Shown in pieces: positions 1 through 12,000 of a DNA stretch of 64,000 nt. The first letter of the stretch is position 1. Every line of letters begins with the position of its first letter. The notes beneath the pieces are model-generated. The model searched no databases. It saw nothing but the letters and a program-made list of their open reading frames with translations, and was not told the origin of the DNA. The DNA is from Odontocerum albicorne (lineage: Eukaryota > Arthropoda > Insecta > Trichoptera > Odontoceridae): positions 14,112,127-14,176,126 of the forward strand of contig OX463852.1 in assembly GCA_949825065.1 (NCBI GenBank), written 5' to 3'. The position numbers and the translations under genes were made by a program.

Positions 1-36
1 TGACTAATTCTTCATTTTTGCCGTTACATCTGCTGG
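1..36 (-). CDS. TIL inhibitor gene A, exon 7 (partial, cut by window edge)
   Basis: On the minus strand an acceptor (attattag) precedes CC AGC AGA TGT AAC GGC, in phase 1. The residues SRCNGKNEELV match the start of the sixth TIL exon of gene B (TRRCNGRNEELV at 19045). Only cysteine 1 and a few residues lie inside the window. The rest, plus the expected eighth TIL exon and the short terminal exon, should lie just left of position 1. Confidence 0.85.
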
Positions 37-3000
37 CTAATAATTAAAACATAAGATCATCATACATATGATTACTTTATTCATTTGTTTAGTAGACCAA
101 AATATTTATTTTTCAAGAGTAAATTAACAAATTTTAAATGTAAACATAAGAAAACCGACTTATATTTTTATTACAATTTATGAAAACATTGCTGACCCTG
201 TACATGTTGGTATTTTTTATTAAAAACATAATTATTCTTCAGAAATTCTAGGATGTGTCCTTTAACAGTTGACAAATTTGCCCCAATACAACCTTGTAAC
301 GACGTTCAGTAATTATAATTATTTTATCAACTTTAATATAAGTCTCGATCCTAATAAATAGCAAGTTATTTAGGCAAATACATTACGAAAAACTAACAAT
401 AATGACAAATTAACACATTTTGTTACAAATTAGCAAAAATGTGGCAGTTTATTAAAATCAAATAAAATTTGGTGACGTTTGTCAAGTCACTACGTTAGTC
501 TGCATTGGCATAAGGATGGGGTATTCAATAATTGGATTTTCGATTTTTTTGTACCTAAAATGAAATGTTCGTATTTAGTATTAATTCATTGTGGATCTTG
601 ACCTTTTTAAAGATAGATACAAATCATATAATACATTAGAAAGTCAGTATAATGAAAATTAAGAATTAAAACATCAGTTTAGAGAAAAACGATTTTTCAA
701 TTTTTAAAAAAACTATTCGTTTTGTAAAATAAAACGATTTTGTCCCATCCCTTTGAGACATGACATTTCAAACGTCACAGGAACCGTCCTACATTTTCTC
801 AAGTATAGCTCTTCTGTGAAATCGATTGAATCTTACATATAATTTTACGAGATTCCGATTTATGAATTATACTATCATATATTTTCTTTGAACGATTTAT
901 ACTATCATATATTTTCTTCTTAACCCTTCCCTCCCTGTGATGTGTAACTAGTACACATTGCTTCTAAAAACTTTAATATCTCTATAAATATAATAAATAC
1001 TGGGTTCAGGTTTTAGGTATTCCTCCGTAATACATTTACGCATTGAATGAAAAAAATAATATTAGTAATAATTAGCACTTATCGGCCACATCAGAGATAT
1101 TTTGTGAAAATCAGGAATAAATTCACCAATACAATCAAATGTGTGCCAGTGTGTGATGTAGGTATATTCATTCTAAAAAACCGCTATGGGTGAGGAAGCG
1201 ACGCTATTCACGTCTCACTCTCACTCTACTTCGGTATATGGGAACGCAAGAAATAGAATCTCAGTTCGGCGTTGTGTTTCTTCCTTCGAGGTATAACATA
1301 CACAGTGTTAGTCCGTCTCAGGTCTCAGTAGCTCTCGGGCATCCATTTTAGGTGGTCTCTTCACCCATTTTGTGAACGTCGACCGATGTTTTTTTCATGT
1401 TTACAGCAATTAAATTTCAATTATTATCACTTTTGACTTCAAATTTAATTCATTCAAGCGATTGGCCATGAATATTCTTATTTTTTTCCATTTTAAATCG
1501 CTCATTTTTACAGGTGCATTTTTACACATCACCGGAACGGGCGGATTTTTTTAGCACAGGAAGGGAACGGTTAAATGGGTCATATTTCTATGTCAAGTTA
1601 TGAACTTTTCAATTTACCCTCATTTAAATAATACGCAAAGTAATTTTAACAATATTTTCTGAAACGTAAAAATTTTTAATCATAAAATTAAGAACTAACT
1701 TGTTTCAGCACCGAAACGGGCAAATCAAATTTTGGATCTTTTATTTTGCAAGAATCATTCTTAGGAGATAAAGAACCAGCTGTCTCTTAGGCAGTCCGCC
1801 CATGTGATATCCTATGGGGATCTCGTTTACTGCTACGTATGGGATTCTGTCACTGCCCATCATATCCATAAGGTCACGCTAGTACAAACTTCTCGTTCTG
1901 CCTCATTTAGCTATATCCTCTACGTTGCAGGTTTATTGGATAGGAGTTTCTGACCCCATTTCCAAGTGATTTTCCCGCAATCATTTTATAATATTCTTAA
2001 AATGGATTATCAAAAAAGGTTCATTGTTCTAGTTGTATCGGCTCAGGTCACCCTATAAGTCATGATGGACCTGACACAGGTCTTATAAATTCGACTATGC
2101 CATCAATAGGCATGTGTTTATTTTTCCAGATCTATGTCTCTTAGATAGCCAGTGCGGCTGCCTTATTTGTTTGTTATCTCACTTTATTGTGAAGATCATT
2201 ATGGTAGGAAATGTTGATACCTAAGTATTTAAATTGTATCATTTGTTCAACAGGCTTATCAATGACTAGTTTGCACCTTGTCGGCTGTTTGGATACTGTT
2301 AACTTCTTCATTATTTTAAAGTGATTCTTATTTTATACTTTTAGCTGTTTGGTGGAACTTATTTGGAGATAATAATCACTATGAGGTGCATGCCTGAGCG
2401 GTAACACACAGGACTTCTGTACGCAAGGTCGTCGGTTCGAAATCAGCACTGTGCTACTCCCCTCGAATGATGTAGACCTTTTTTCGGAATAGTATTTGTC
2501 TGACGCGAGTGGACGCAGATTGCCAAGCTGTGAACCGACCCGAATGGAGACGTTTTATGGCATACCTATGCTCTAAATGGAATGTATAGAGCAATAATTA
2601 CTAAGCTGAATGAAGAAATGTACTCTGAGATGGTTTGACCAGGTAGCATGAATGAATGAAGAAAGAGTGTATGTATAAGGCAAATGCGAGTATGAGGCAT
2701 AGTGGAGGAATACCAAGGAAAGCATAATTGGATCAAATTATGTTTTGAAAAAAAATAATATCAAAATTCAGAAAAATTAAAGGAGTTGTGTGGGAAGTAA
2801 TAAAAGATGTCTCACAATTTAAAAGTCTAGCAGCCTCTCTGCTCGATAGGGAAACAAAGTGGTAAGTATGTATGTCAATGAAGTCATTAAAGTAATTAAA
2901 ACATAAAAAAAACTTGCAATTTTTATATAGATTAAAATGTTTTCACGAGTTGATGCCCTGCTGAGTTAACTTGAATATTAGCTGATCTATATTCAGTAAT

Positions 3001-6000
3001 GTTTTTTGACATCACCCTTGAGGATGAAAGCTGCAAAGCCTTTAAATTGTCAACTATCACTAAGCCAACTTAATATAAAATAAATTCGAAAAACATTTTA
3101 AATTACTGGAAAACAGCCGTGAAAACCTTTGAACATATTGCAATTGTCTGCTTACAACATGTTTCTGCAGGAATACATTTAAATGGTGGGCGGTAGTCTC
3201 TAACAAATCCTTCTCTGCAAATGCACTTGGACATCTGATTGTTACACTCCAACTCGCAGGAAGTATCTGTGCGAGGGAAGCAGGAGTCCTCGCAGCGTCC
3301 TGGACAGAACACCAGAGTAGAATTTGGCTCGGTGCAACCTGTAAAATAATATTTATTGTGAAATACTATTGAAATTTGGTACAAGAAACTTATTAAATTT
3401 TGTATTTAAGAAAGTTCCTCATGGTACTGAGAAAATGCATAACACTTGCCACCCTGTGATGGATAGCGAGTGACCAGGACTTATATTTTATTTGATTATC
3501 CGACGTTTTAATACATAATAAAATGATTTGTATAGCTAATTACAAAAAAAAACCTGGCAGACTGTGCATAATTTTAATTTAAAACATACATTTTTCACTG
3601 GACGCTTAGCGTCCAGCACCGTGGCTGGCGGATTTTTTCAGCACAGTAAGGCAAGTGTTAATCACATATTGTATCGGAAGTATGTGTTACAAAGGTTAGT
3701 AAAAATTAGACAGAAACTCTTTAAAAAAAAATTAGATTCCAGCGGAAATCAAACCCGTAGCCCCTGGGCTGGAACACAAGTGTTTAACTAACAAGGAGAT
3801 TATCAAGGAGTATGAAAGAAAACTATCTGTTTCTTAACTGTCTAAGTGCTAAGAAGCGCTATCGCGCTTCTCCTAAAGTGCGGGTAGCGGGATAGCGCTG
3901 CTTATATTAGTGTGTTTTCGGCGCGCTACCTTGAGAGTTGTGTTTACGGAGCTTGTGATTTTTATTCTAATTCACTTTTAGTATATTTTTATTTATGTTA
4001 CAAAATACTTTATTTTAACTCAAAGGTATTTTTGGATACCATAATGAGTTGGAATAATATAACCTCTAAAAATTTAAGATTTCAACAATATGTCACAAAA
4101 ATGCAAGTTTAGAAAAATTGCTGGTGTGTAGTAATAAAAATGGCGGCCCAGTGAAACAATCGAATTTGGTTTACACGTGTTACAAAAAGGGACATCACAG
4201 AGTTTGCGTGGGAAAACATTTGTTTTTTTATACATGTTTTAATTTTTTTCTGTTTCGCAAAGAAAATAATGAAAGAATTTTGAAAATCTTATATTTGAGT
4301 GAGTTGTGATTTATTTTGCAAATTAATAGAAAATAATAATAATATTAACCCTTTCGGTATAGCACTTTAAGAAAAAAGCTTACCACTAAAACATTTAATA
4401 TATACTCGTACAGGTCAGGGATGTTGCGGATATTCGCATCCGCATCCGCAATTGCGGAGCTTCCGCATGGATTTGGACATCGGCATCCGCAATAATCAAT
4501 GCGGATGTTTATGAGGATGCAGATGTACCACAGGTTGCGACAGGAAAAAAATTGGGGGGGGGGGCTGGCGCGTGCCGTGAACACGTGCTGATTGACCAAT
4601 TCGGTCACAAGATCCGACGTGTTTGTTATTGTTTATCATTTGTTTCTCGTAAATCAATCACAACGTGTTTAGTTGCGCTTATCGTATGAACATTTCAGTT
4701 CTTGTGAGTATATAGTGAGTATTGTGTGTTAAGAGAGTTTTCTGCAGTTAATAGTTTATTGGACAACTGAATTTACAATGTCACCACCGACACAAAGTGA
4801 GATTTGGACTTATTTTAAACCAGATGCACATGACCAGGATAAGGCTTATTGTAAAATATGCAATAAAACCTTCTCTCGCAAGGGCCGTACCACCTCGTCT
4901 TCGAAAAATCATCTAAAATCGATGCACCCAGAAGAGTTTAGTTTCTTTGAAAACTCGAATAAAACAAAACAATTGCAGAAGATAAAAGCTGATGCAGGTA
5001 AGTTTTATCATAAAAAATGTTAATTAACCTTACCTGGTGCTGTCCTTGTGGCATTGTTTACATTTCATTTGTATGTCTAGCTCTAACCGTAGGCAAAAAT
5101 TAACTAATCATTCAAAAAACAAAATAGCCAAATTAGCTTCTTATTGTATAATAGTGTTTTCCAATTGCAGTGCAATGTCATGTTTTACCACGCGCTTTTT
5201 TAAAATCTGTTTTTCATCAGTTTTCACAACAAGTTATAATTTATGTATGTATTTTCTTAGATAAAATCGTCACTCCTCTACAAGAAGCAAAGAAACAGCT
5301 CTCGTTAGAGGAAGTAGTTCTAAAGGAAAAGAAGTGGACACTAACAATTCCAATTTTTTTTTAAATTACAAACTCATTAAAGAAATGATTGCATTTCAAA
5401 ATTTACTGTTTTACTTTGTGGAGGGGCTTGGTTTTCGCAGACTGATAAAAGAATTAGCACCAAGATATAATTTTAGAGGACCCAATTTTTTTACTGATTT
5501 TGTGTGCAAGGAACTATATGGCAAAGTTGCTGAAAAAGTTAAAGAATTGATCGAAAAATTTTATTACATGTCGTTTACTTCTGACATTTGGTTTGACACG
5601 ATGCTTTCTGAATGGAATATTAAAAAACAACAAGTGCATTGCCTAGCTGGAGACGAAGGCTCCAATATGAAAAGAGCTAGGCAATTAGCAGCATTCAATG
5701 ACATGGATTGTAGATTCCACAAGATGCAACTTGCTATTCGCAGTTGTTTACATTCGCAAGAAACATAAAAATAGTCAAACAAAAATGTAAGAAATTTTCG
5801 ACTCATTGTAACCATTCCACTATCGCTCAGAAACAACTGAAAAATTTTCAGGACAGACTGAATCAACCACATCTCAAAGTGTTCCAAGATTATATAACGC
5901 GATGGAACAGTAAATTTTACATGTTTGAGCGTTTTTTAAAGGTAAAAGATGCCTTAAGTCTTTATATCAATGACAGTGAGATTGACCGTATTTTGCTAGA

Positions 6001-9000
6001 ATAGTGGAAAATCATTGAATGTTGTATTGAGTTATTAAAACCTTTCGAGGAAGCCACGCGGGAACTAAGCAACTCTCATGCCCTTATTTCATCTGTAATT
6101 CCAATAATTCAAGTGCTTGGAAAAAACTTGAAGATTATTTAACAAGATCACACGATTTTAATTCAATTCGACTGGCCGTCACGACTCTGAAAACTGAACT
6201 TTCAGCAAAGTTTTCTACTTTGTTGGAAGAGAACAATTTATATGTCATCGCCACTTACTTAGACCCTCGCTATAAGCACAAGCTTTTTACACCAGTGGCG
6301 GAGGAAAAGATTAAAGAAGATATTTTGAAGATGAGAAACACCGAGGATGATGTTTCAGGTTCTCTTAATTCCGAAGGGGCTAAAAGAATGAGAATGAGAG
6401 ATTCCTCGGAAAATGATACGGAACAACCAGGGACGTCCGGTACGGTCAGAAAGCCATGCTTAAAAAACGACCTTGCCATGATGCTGGATTCGTCAAGTGA
6501 AGATGAGAGTCAAGAAGCACCAAAAAATGGGAGCGCTGACTCTGTACTCAAGAAGGAATTACTATCTTACCGCAATAAAAAAAGGGTCAATATAAATGAA
6601 AATCCACTTAAATTGTGGAGCGCTCATCGAGAAGAATTGAAAATATTATCAACAATAGCTCGCAGATTTTTATTGCCACCACCAGCCCAGCCCAGCCAGT
6701 GTTCCTAGCGAACAGTTGTTCAGTAGTGCGGGTTTAATTTATGAACCTATGCGAAACAGACTGGAACCTGAAAAGGCGGCGATATTACTTTTTATTAAGT
6801 ATAATGCACCAATTTTTAACTTTAATTACTAAATATTGAAATATTCAATAAAAATATGGAAGATTACTATCTTATTTCTGCACCCATACGAAGTGTCTTA
6901 AAAATCTTAAGATCCACATTCGCATCCACGGATGTGAGCCTTCAAAAATCTACATCCGCATCAGCGGATGTTAAAAATCCCTAGTACAGGTCACAAAGAA
7001 AAAAAACTACTTAAATTTATAGAAAATTAATTTACTTACGACAGCTCTGTACAGGAACACATATCCCAAAATGTATTGATAACCTGATATATCCTTCATT
7101 GCAAACACATTTCATAAAACACAAATCATCACAAAATGGTTCATCTGCATTGCATGTTTCTTCACACTTCATTGAATCGCAATAGATTAGTTTTTGATTA
7201 GGATCAGGACAACCTAAAACCATACAAATATGCAATTCATTAGTGAACACTACATTTTTATAATTTAAAAATATTTTCCATGGTGACAATATACATGACA
7301 AACACGTACCGGTGGTCATGGTCTGACGGTTAGCATTCATGCTAAACAAACAGGTGCCCCAGATTTGATTCCTGATGGATTCTCTTCCACATTGATGTTC
7401 CGTCTACATCTGAATGTATTATTACTGACTCCGTTTTACATCTGAATGTATTATTTTCTGTAGCTTATATAGTGTGTCATAAGTTTCTATATTGCTACTA
7501 AGCAATGCAAAAATATGAAATAAAAAGTCTGCCTAATGAAAAGCTGCAACAGATAGAATTTGTCGATCATCTTGGAAATTAGATCATTAGAATTATTGGG
7601 TTGGTTTTGTCAACACTGTGTGCTTACTGAAGTGCAACAGTACAACAACAGCTTACTGAAGTGCAACACACGAAATAAACTACACAAACCTCTTCTATCT
7701 ACAAGATAACTGACTGTCATACTCAACTACGAGGAATTTCATATTGTATTGACTATATTTAACAAGTCCTTATGGGTAGTGACAACTGAAGGTATAAGTG
7801 CAGATACATTTAGAATAAATTTTCATACACAACTCAACACATAAATCCACTTATTTAAATGAAATATTTTCATTTAAATTAACGTATACTGAGTAAAAAG
7901 ATATTTGTTGTAAGTAATTTAATCTAACAGAATAAAATATAATATATACATTTTTATTAAAATAAATAAAACACTTCTTTTTTATTTTGTATTCACCACT
8001 GTTTTATGTAAAACAGTCCATGAAACAATGGTGGATACAAAATAAAAAATAAGCATTGTATTTATTTTATTAAAAAATTATAAACATGACACCACAAAAT
8101 GAAACCTTCTTTTCTAAGATTCAAGAAAAAATATATATAGGAGGGTAGTCCAAAAAGTACCCGACGTAACATAGAAAACACAAAAAAATTGGGAAAAAAT
8201 ATTTTTATTTCTCAACATAGTCTCCTTTCAGCTCGACACATTTTTCCCAGCGATGTTCAATAGCTTCGATACCCTGTTTATAGTGAGAACCGTCGAGCGC
8301 CTCAAAATAGCCATCAACCACAGATTCCACCTCTTCATTGTTGGCAAATCTTTTACCACCGAGCCATTTTTTCAAGTTTGGAAAAAGAAAATAATCCGAG
8401 GGGGCTAAATCTGGCGAATGGGGTGCGTGAGGAAGCAATTCGAACTTTAATTCATTGATTTTGGCCACCGCGATAACGGATGTGTGAACTGGTGCATTGT
8501 CTTGATGAAACAACACTTTCTTTTTCGCCAAATGCGGCCGTTTTTTCTTGATTTCATCACTCAAACGCTGCAATAAGTTCGCATAATACTCGCCATTGAT
8601 TGTTTTCCTTTTAGAAGATAATCAATGAAAATTATCCCACGCGCATCCCAAAAAACTGACGCCATGACCTTGCCTGTAGATGGAACTGTCTTTGCCTTTT
8701 TTGGAGCCGATTCTCCCCTTTCAGTCCATTGTTTTGACTGTTACTTCGTCTCAGATGTGAAGTGATGGGCGCATGTTTCATCCATGGTTATGAATTGATG
8801 CAAAAACTCGACTCTCGATTGAAACATCCTCATGACGCTGTTTTTGTTCCATTGTGAGCAAACGCGGCACCCATCTTGCTCACAGCTTTCTCATGTCCAA
8901 ATTTTCAGTCAATATGTGATGTACGAGTACATTTTTTGACTAGCCTCCCGGGTAACTGGGTACCCGGCTGCATACGTTTTTCCCCTGATACTAAATGCCC

Positions 9001-12000
9001 GATACCTGACATATTTTAGTACCCGGTACATCACAAGTATGTACATTATATTATATTACATTTTTAAAGAAATCTCTCTCCAACTTCTCTCAGTTAAGAT
9101 GGTGATAATAAAGATACATTGAAAACTTAATAATAAAGAAGGAAGTGAAAATAAATTGAAAATTATACTTGCATTCATTTCTCGTTACACACGAGCCATG
9201 TAAACGGTAATAACCTTCTTGGCAAACGCATTTTGGTTCACAGCTCGGGGCTCCAGGCATAATAGAGCAAAATGGTTGAATGTTACTAAATGGACTAAAG
9301 CAATGCGCTTCCCTGGAACAGTAATGTACACACGGTTCCCAAACTTCGTTTTGTTGGCACTCTAAAAATTAATATTTTTTTCAACAAAATAGCTTCGGTA
9401 TAATATGATATATGGAAAACTGATATTTTTTATAGCATTAAGATTTTCATGGATAAATATTCTGTGACAGGATTGTCTCACAGTGCCAATCCAGCATAAA
9501 GGATCTCATCCAATCAATTGTGAAAGAGTAGACCAGGTCATCATCTATAATTGCCATATCATCATTGTGCTCTAGTCTAGTCTAGTTGTTACATCGAGTA
9601 GTAAAAATATATTATCATTAGTGCCAAAAGTTAGTATGAAGATTTATTAATGAAAGGCGCGGCGCAGCTGTCTAAAATATATGGTCTGAAAATAGGCAGG
9701 TTAAAATTCACAAAGTATGTGTGAGGCCAATATAATGTATGTATGGTATACAGTCTAGAGCAGATACAACATAGTTTACTTCTGGTTTTTTTCATTTCAT
9801 TAATTTTAATGAAATGGAAACTCTTAGAGCTACTGTAGGGAAAATACTCAGAGATAGTTTGAAACTCCCTTATCGTCAAAATATGTGATGTATGTTAGAA
9901 AAAATTATAAAATATTTGCTCCTTTTATGATGGAAACATTAGATTTGTATTTCAATGTTTGATGTTGTTGAAAAGACCCAGTTAAGAATCACATTTTTTG
10001 AAACTTGTATTGTGCAGGATCCAATACTAGCTGTAAACTTGTATTATGCAGGACCCAATACTAGCGGTAAACTTGTATTATGCAGGACCCAATACTAGCC
10101 GTAAAATTGTATTGTGCAGGATCCAATACTAGCGGTAAACTTGTATTGTGCAAGATTCAATACTAGCGGTAAATTTGTATTGTGCAGGACCCAATACTAG
10201 CGGTAAACTTGTATTTTGCAGGAATACTAGGGGTAAAATATCTTATTAAGATTTCAAATAACTTAACAAGTTGAAGTCAAAAGTCAAAACTCATGGTTGA
10301 CCGATTGAATTAGCTGATGAGAAAAAATATCTAAAAGGCTTTTAACCCTAAATCTACTTAGGGAGATTATAGCCTAAACAGCTACTAAATGGAAACATAG
10401 TCCTTACTGCATTGACTCGGCGGTACACACACTCCTTCCCTCCTCACATAGCCAGGTCGACATACACACATCCTCCCCTGACAGTTATTTTTACACCCAA
10501 GCTCTGCTGGCTTTGTACAAGTTCCATCGCAATTAGTAGGGCAGTCTTGTACTTCTTCAAAAGGCTTGCAACCTAAAATAATATGTTGTAAATTGAATTA
10601 ACTAATACACATTTTTCATCTCAAGATGAAAAAAGAATGTTTTAGTAAAATCAATCAAAATGTATTTTAAACTCCACGGGGTTAAAGCCATAACTATGAA
10701 TAATAAAATAACATGATTATTTAGTATCCACATATTAATTTTTTTCCAAATCTAAAGTAATAATTATTTAGATTTTTCAACCTCTTAATCTTCCATTATT
10801 TTAGTAATATCAGTTTTTTTTTTAATCTGAGAAACTAGCAGTTTTATTGCTTTCTTAAAAATTTATTTCAGGTATCTGTCAACTCAAAACTTTTAATTTA
10901 TACTCGTACAATAAATAAAAGTTAATAATTTAAATTGAATAAACACATTCAGTAGTAATTATAGATATACAGGCTAATCCTCAAGATTCCTTAGATTGAT
11001 TGTGCAGAAAATATCTAAGTTCCTACACATATGTACAAGGAAAGATTGAGGAATCCAAGTTGCATAATTTGTGTGACTAGGTACAGTGTAATATAATTGA
11101 ATGGTTGAATTAAAATAGGCACTAAGTACCAAAAAAAAAAACAAAAAAACTAAGTATGCAGTTTCGTTCTATATGTCAAATATAATGAAACTGCATACTT
11201 AGTTTTTTTTTGTTCGTACTTAGTGCCTATTTTAATTCAACCATTCAATTGATCACTCAAAGAAAAATAAATACTAAAAGGGTTAGAAGAAAACACTGTA
11301 TGAGAATTATTGGGCTCTGATAACTGCGTTTAGTTGCAGTTTGACCGAGTTGTTATGAACAATATTAAGGTCATATGGGACTCCCCAGCATTTAATTTGA
11401 AGATTGAATTATAGGCTGTTTGATGCCTGCATTTAGCTTACAGCTTTGAGTCTTGATATGTTACCAAACTCTAAAAGAAAATCATTTTGAGAACAGATTC
11501 GTTAGGAGTGTGATGGGTATCAAATGGTTCGACCATATGATGAATAAGATAGTTTGTCTTCGGATGTAACAGCAGTTAATAAGCGCTTATGGTGTTTAAA
11601 TCATATATTGAGGATGCTGCCTGGTAGCTGCTCAAGAGCTTGCGCTGTGACATGGGAGGATATGGATTGAGAATCTGTGAATCAACCTGGATAGAGGAAT
11701 ATTATGGAATCCATGTGCTCCTGATGAAACTAATAAGATGATGATATCCTATGAGGAAAATATAATAAACAATCAAAAACTGATCTTCGAGACCTTTTGT
11801 TTATAAAAAGTAGGCTAAAGTATATTAAAAAGTAGGCTCAAATATATTAAAAAGTAGACTGAAGTATATTAAAAATATATCAACCAGAAACACTTGATTG
11901 GACTATTTTTATGCATTCCATCAGAAATTGGACTAGTGTAATAGAGGTATGCCACTCTAGAGTAAGAAATAATATCTCATTTTCCTTTTAAAAATTTAGT

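Noticed and set aside
3103..3384. Each TIL-bearing ORF (3103-3384, 7032-7349, 18870-19058, 22125-22394, 26657-26911, 27817-28092) as a separate small gene
   Set aside because: They start and end within introns; consistent phase-1 splice sites show they are exons of two genes.
9166..9170. GT donor at 9168 for gene A exon 4
   Set aside because: Phase 2; joining to exon 5 gives a stop within four codons and leaves the cysteine pattern unmatched to the paralogue.
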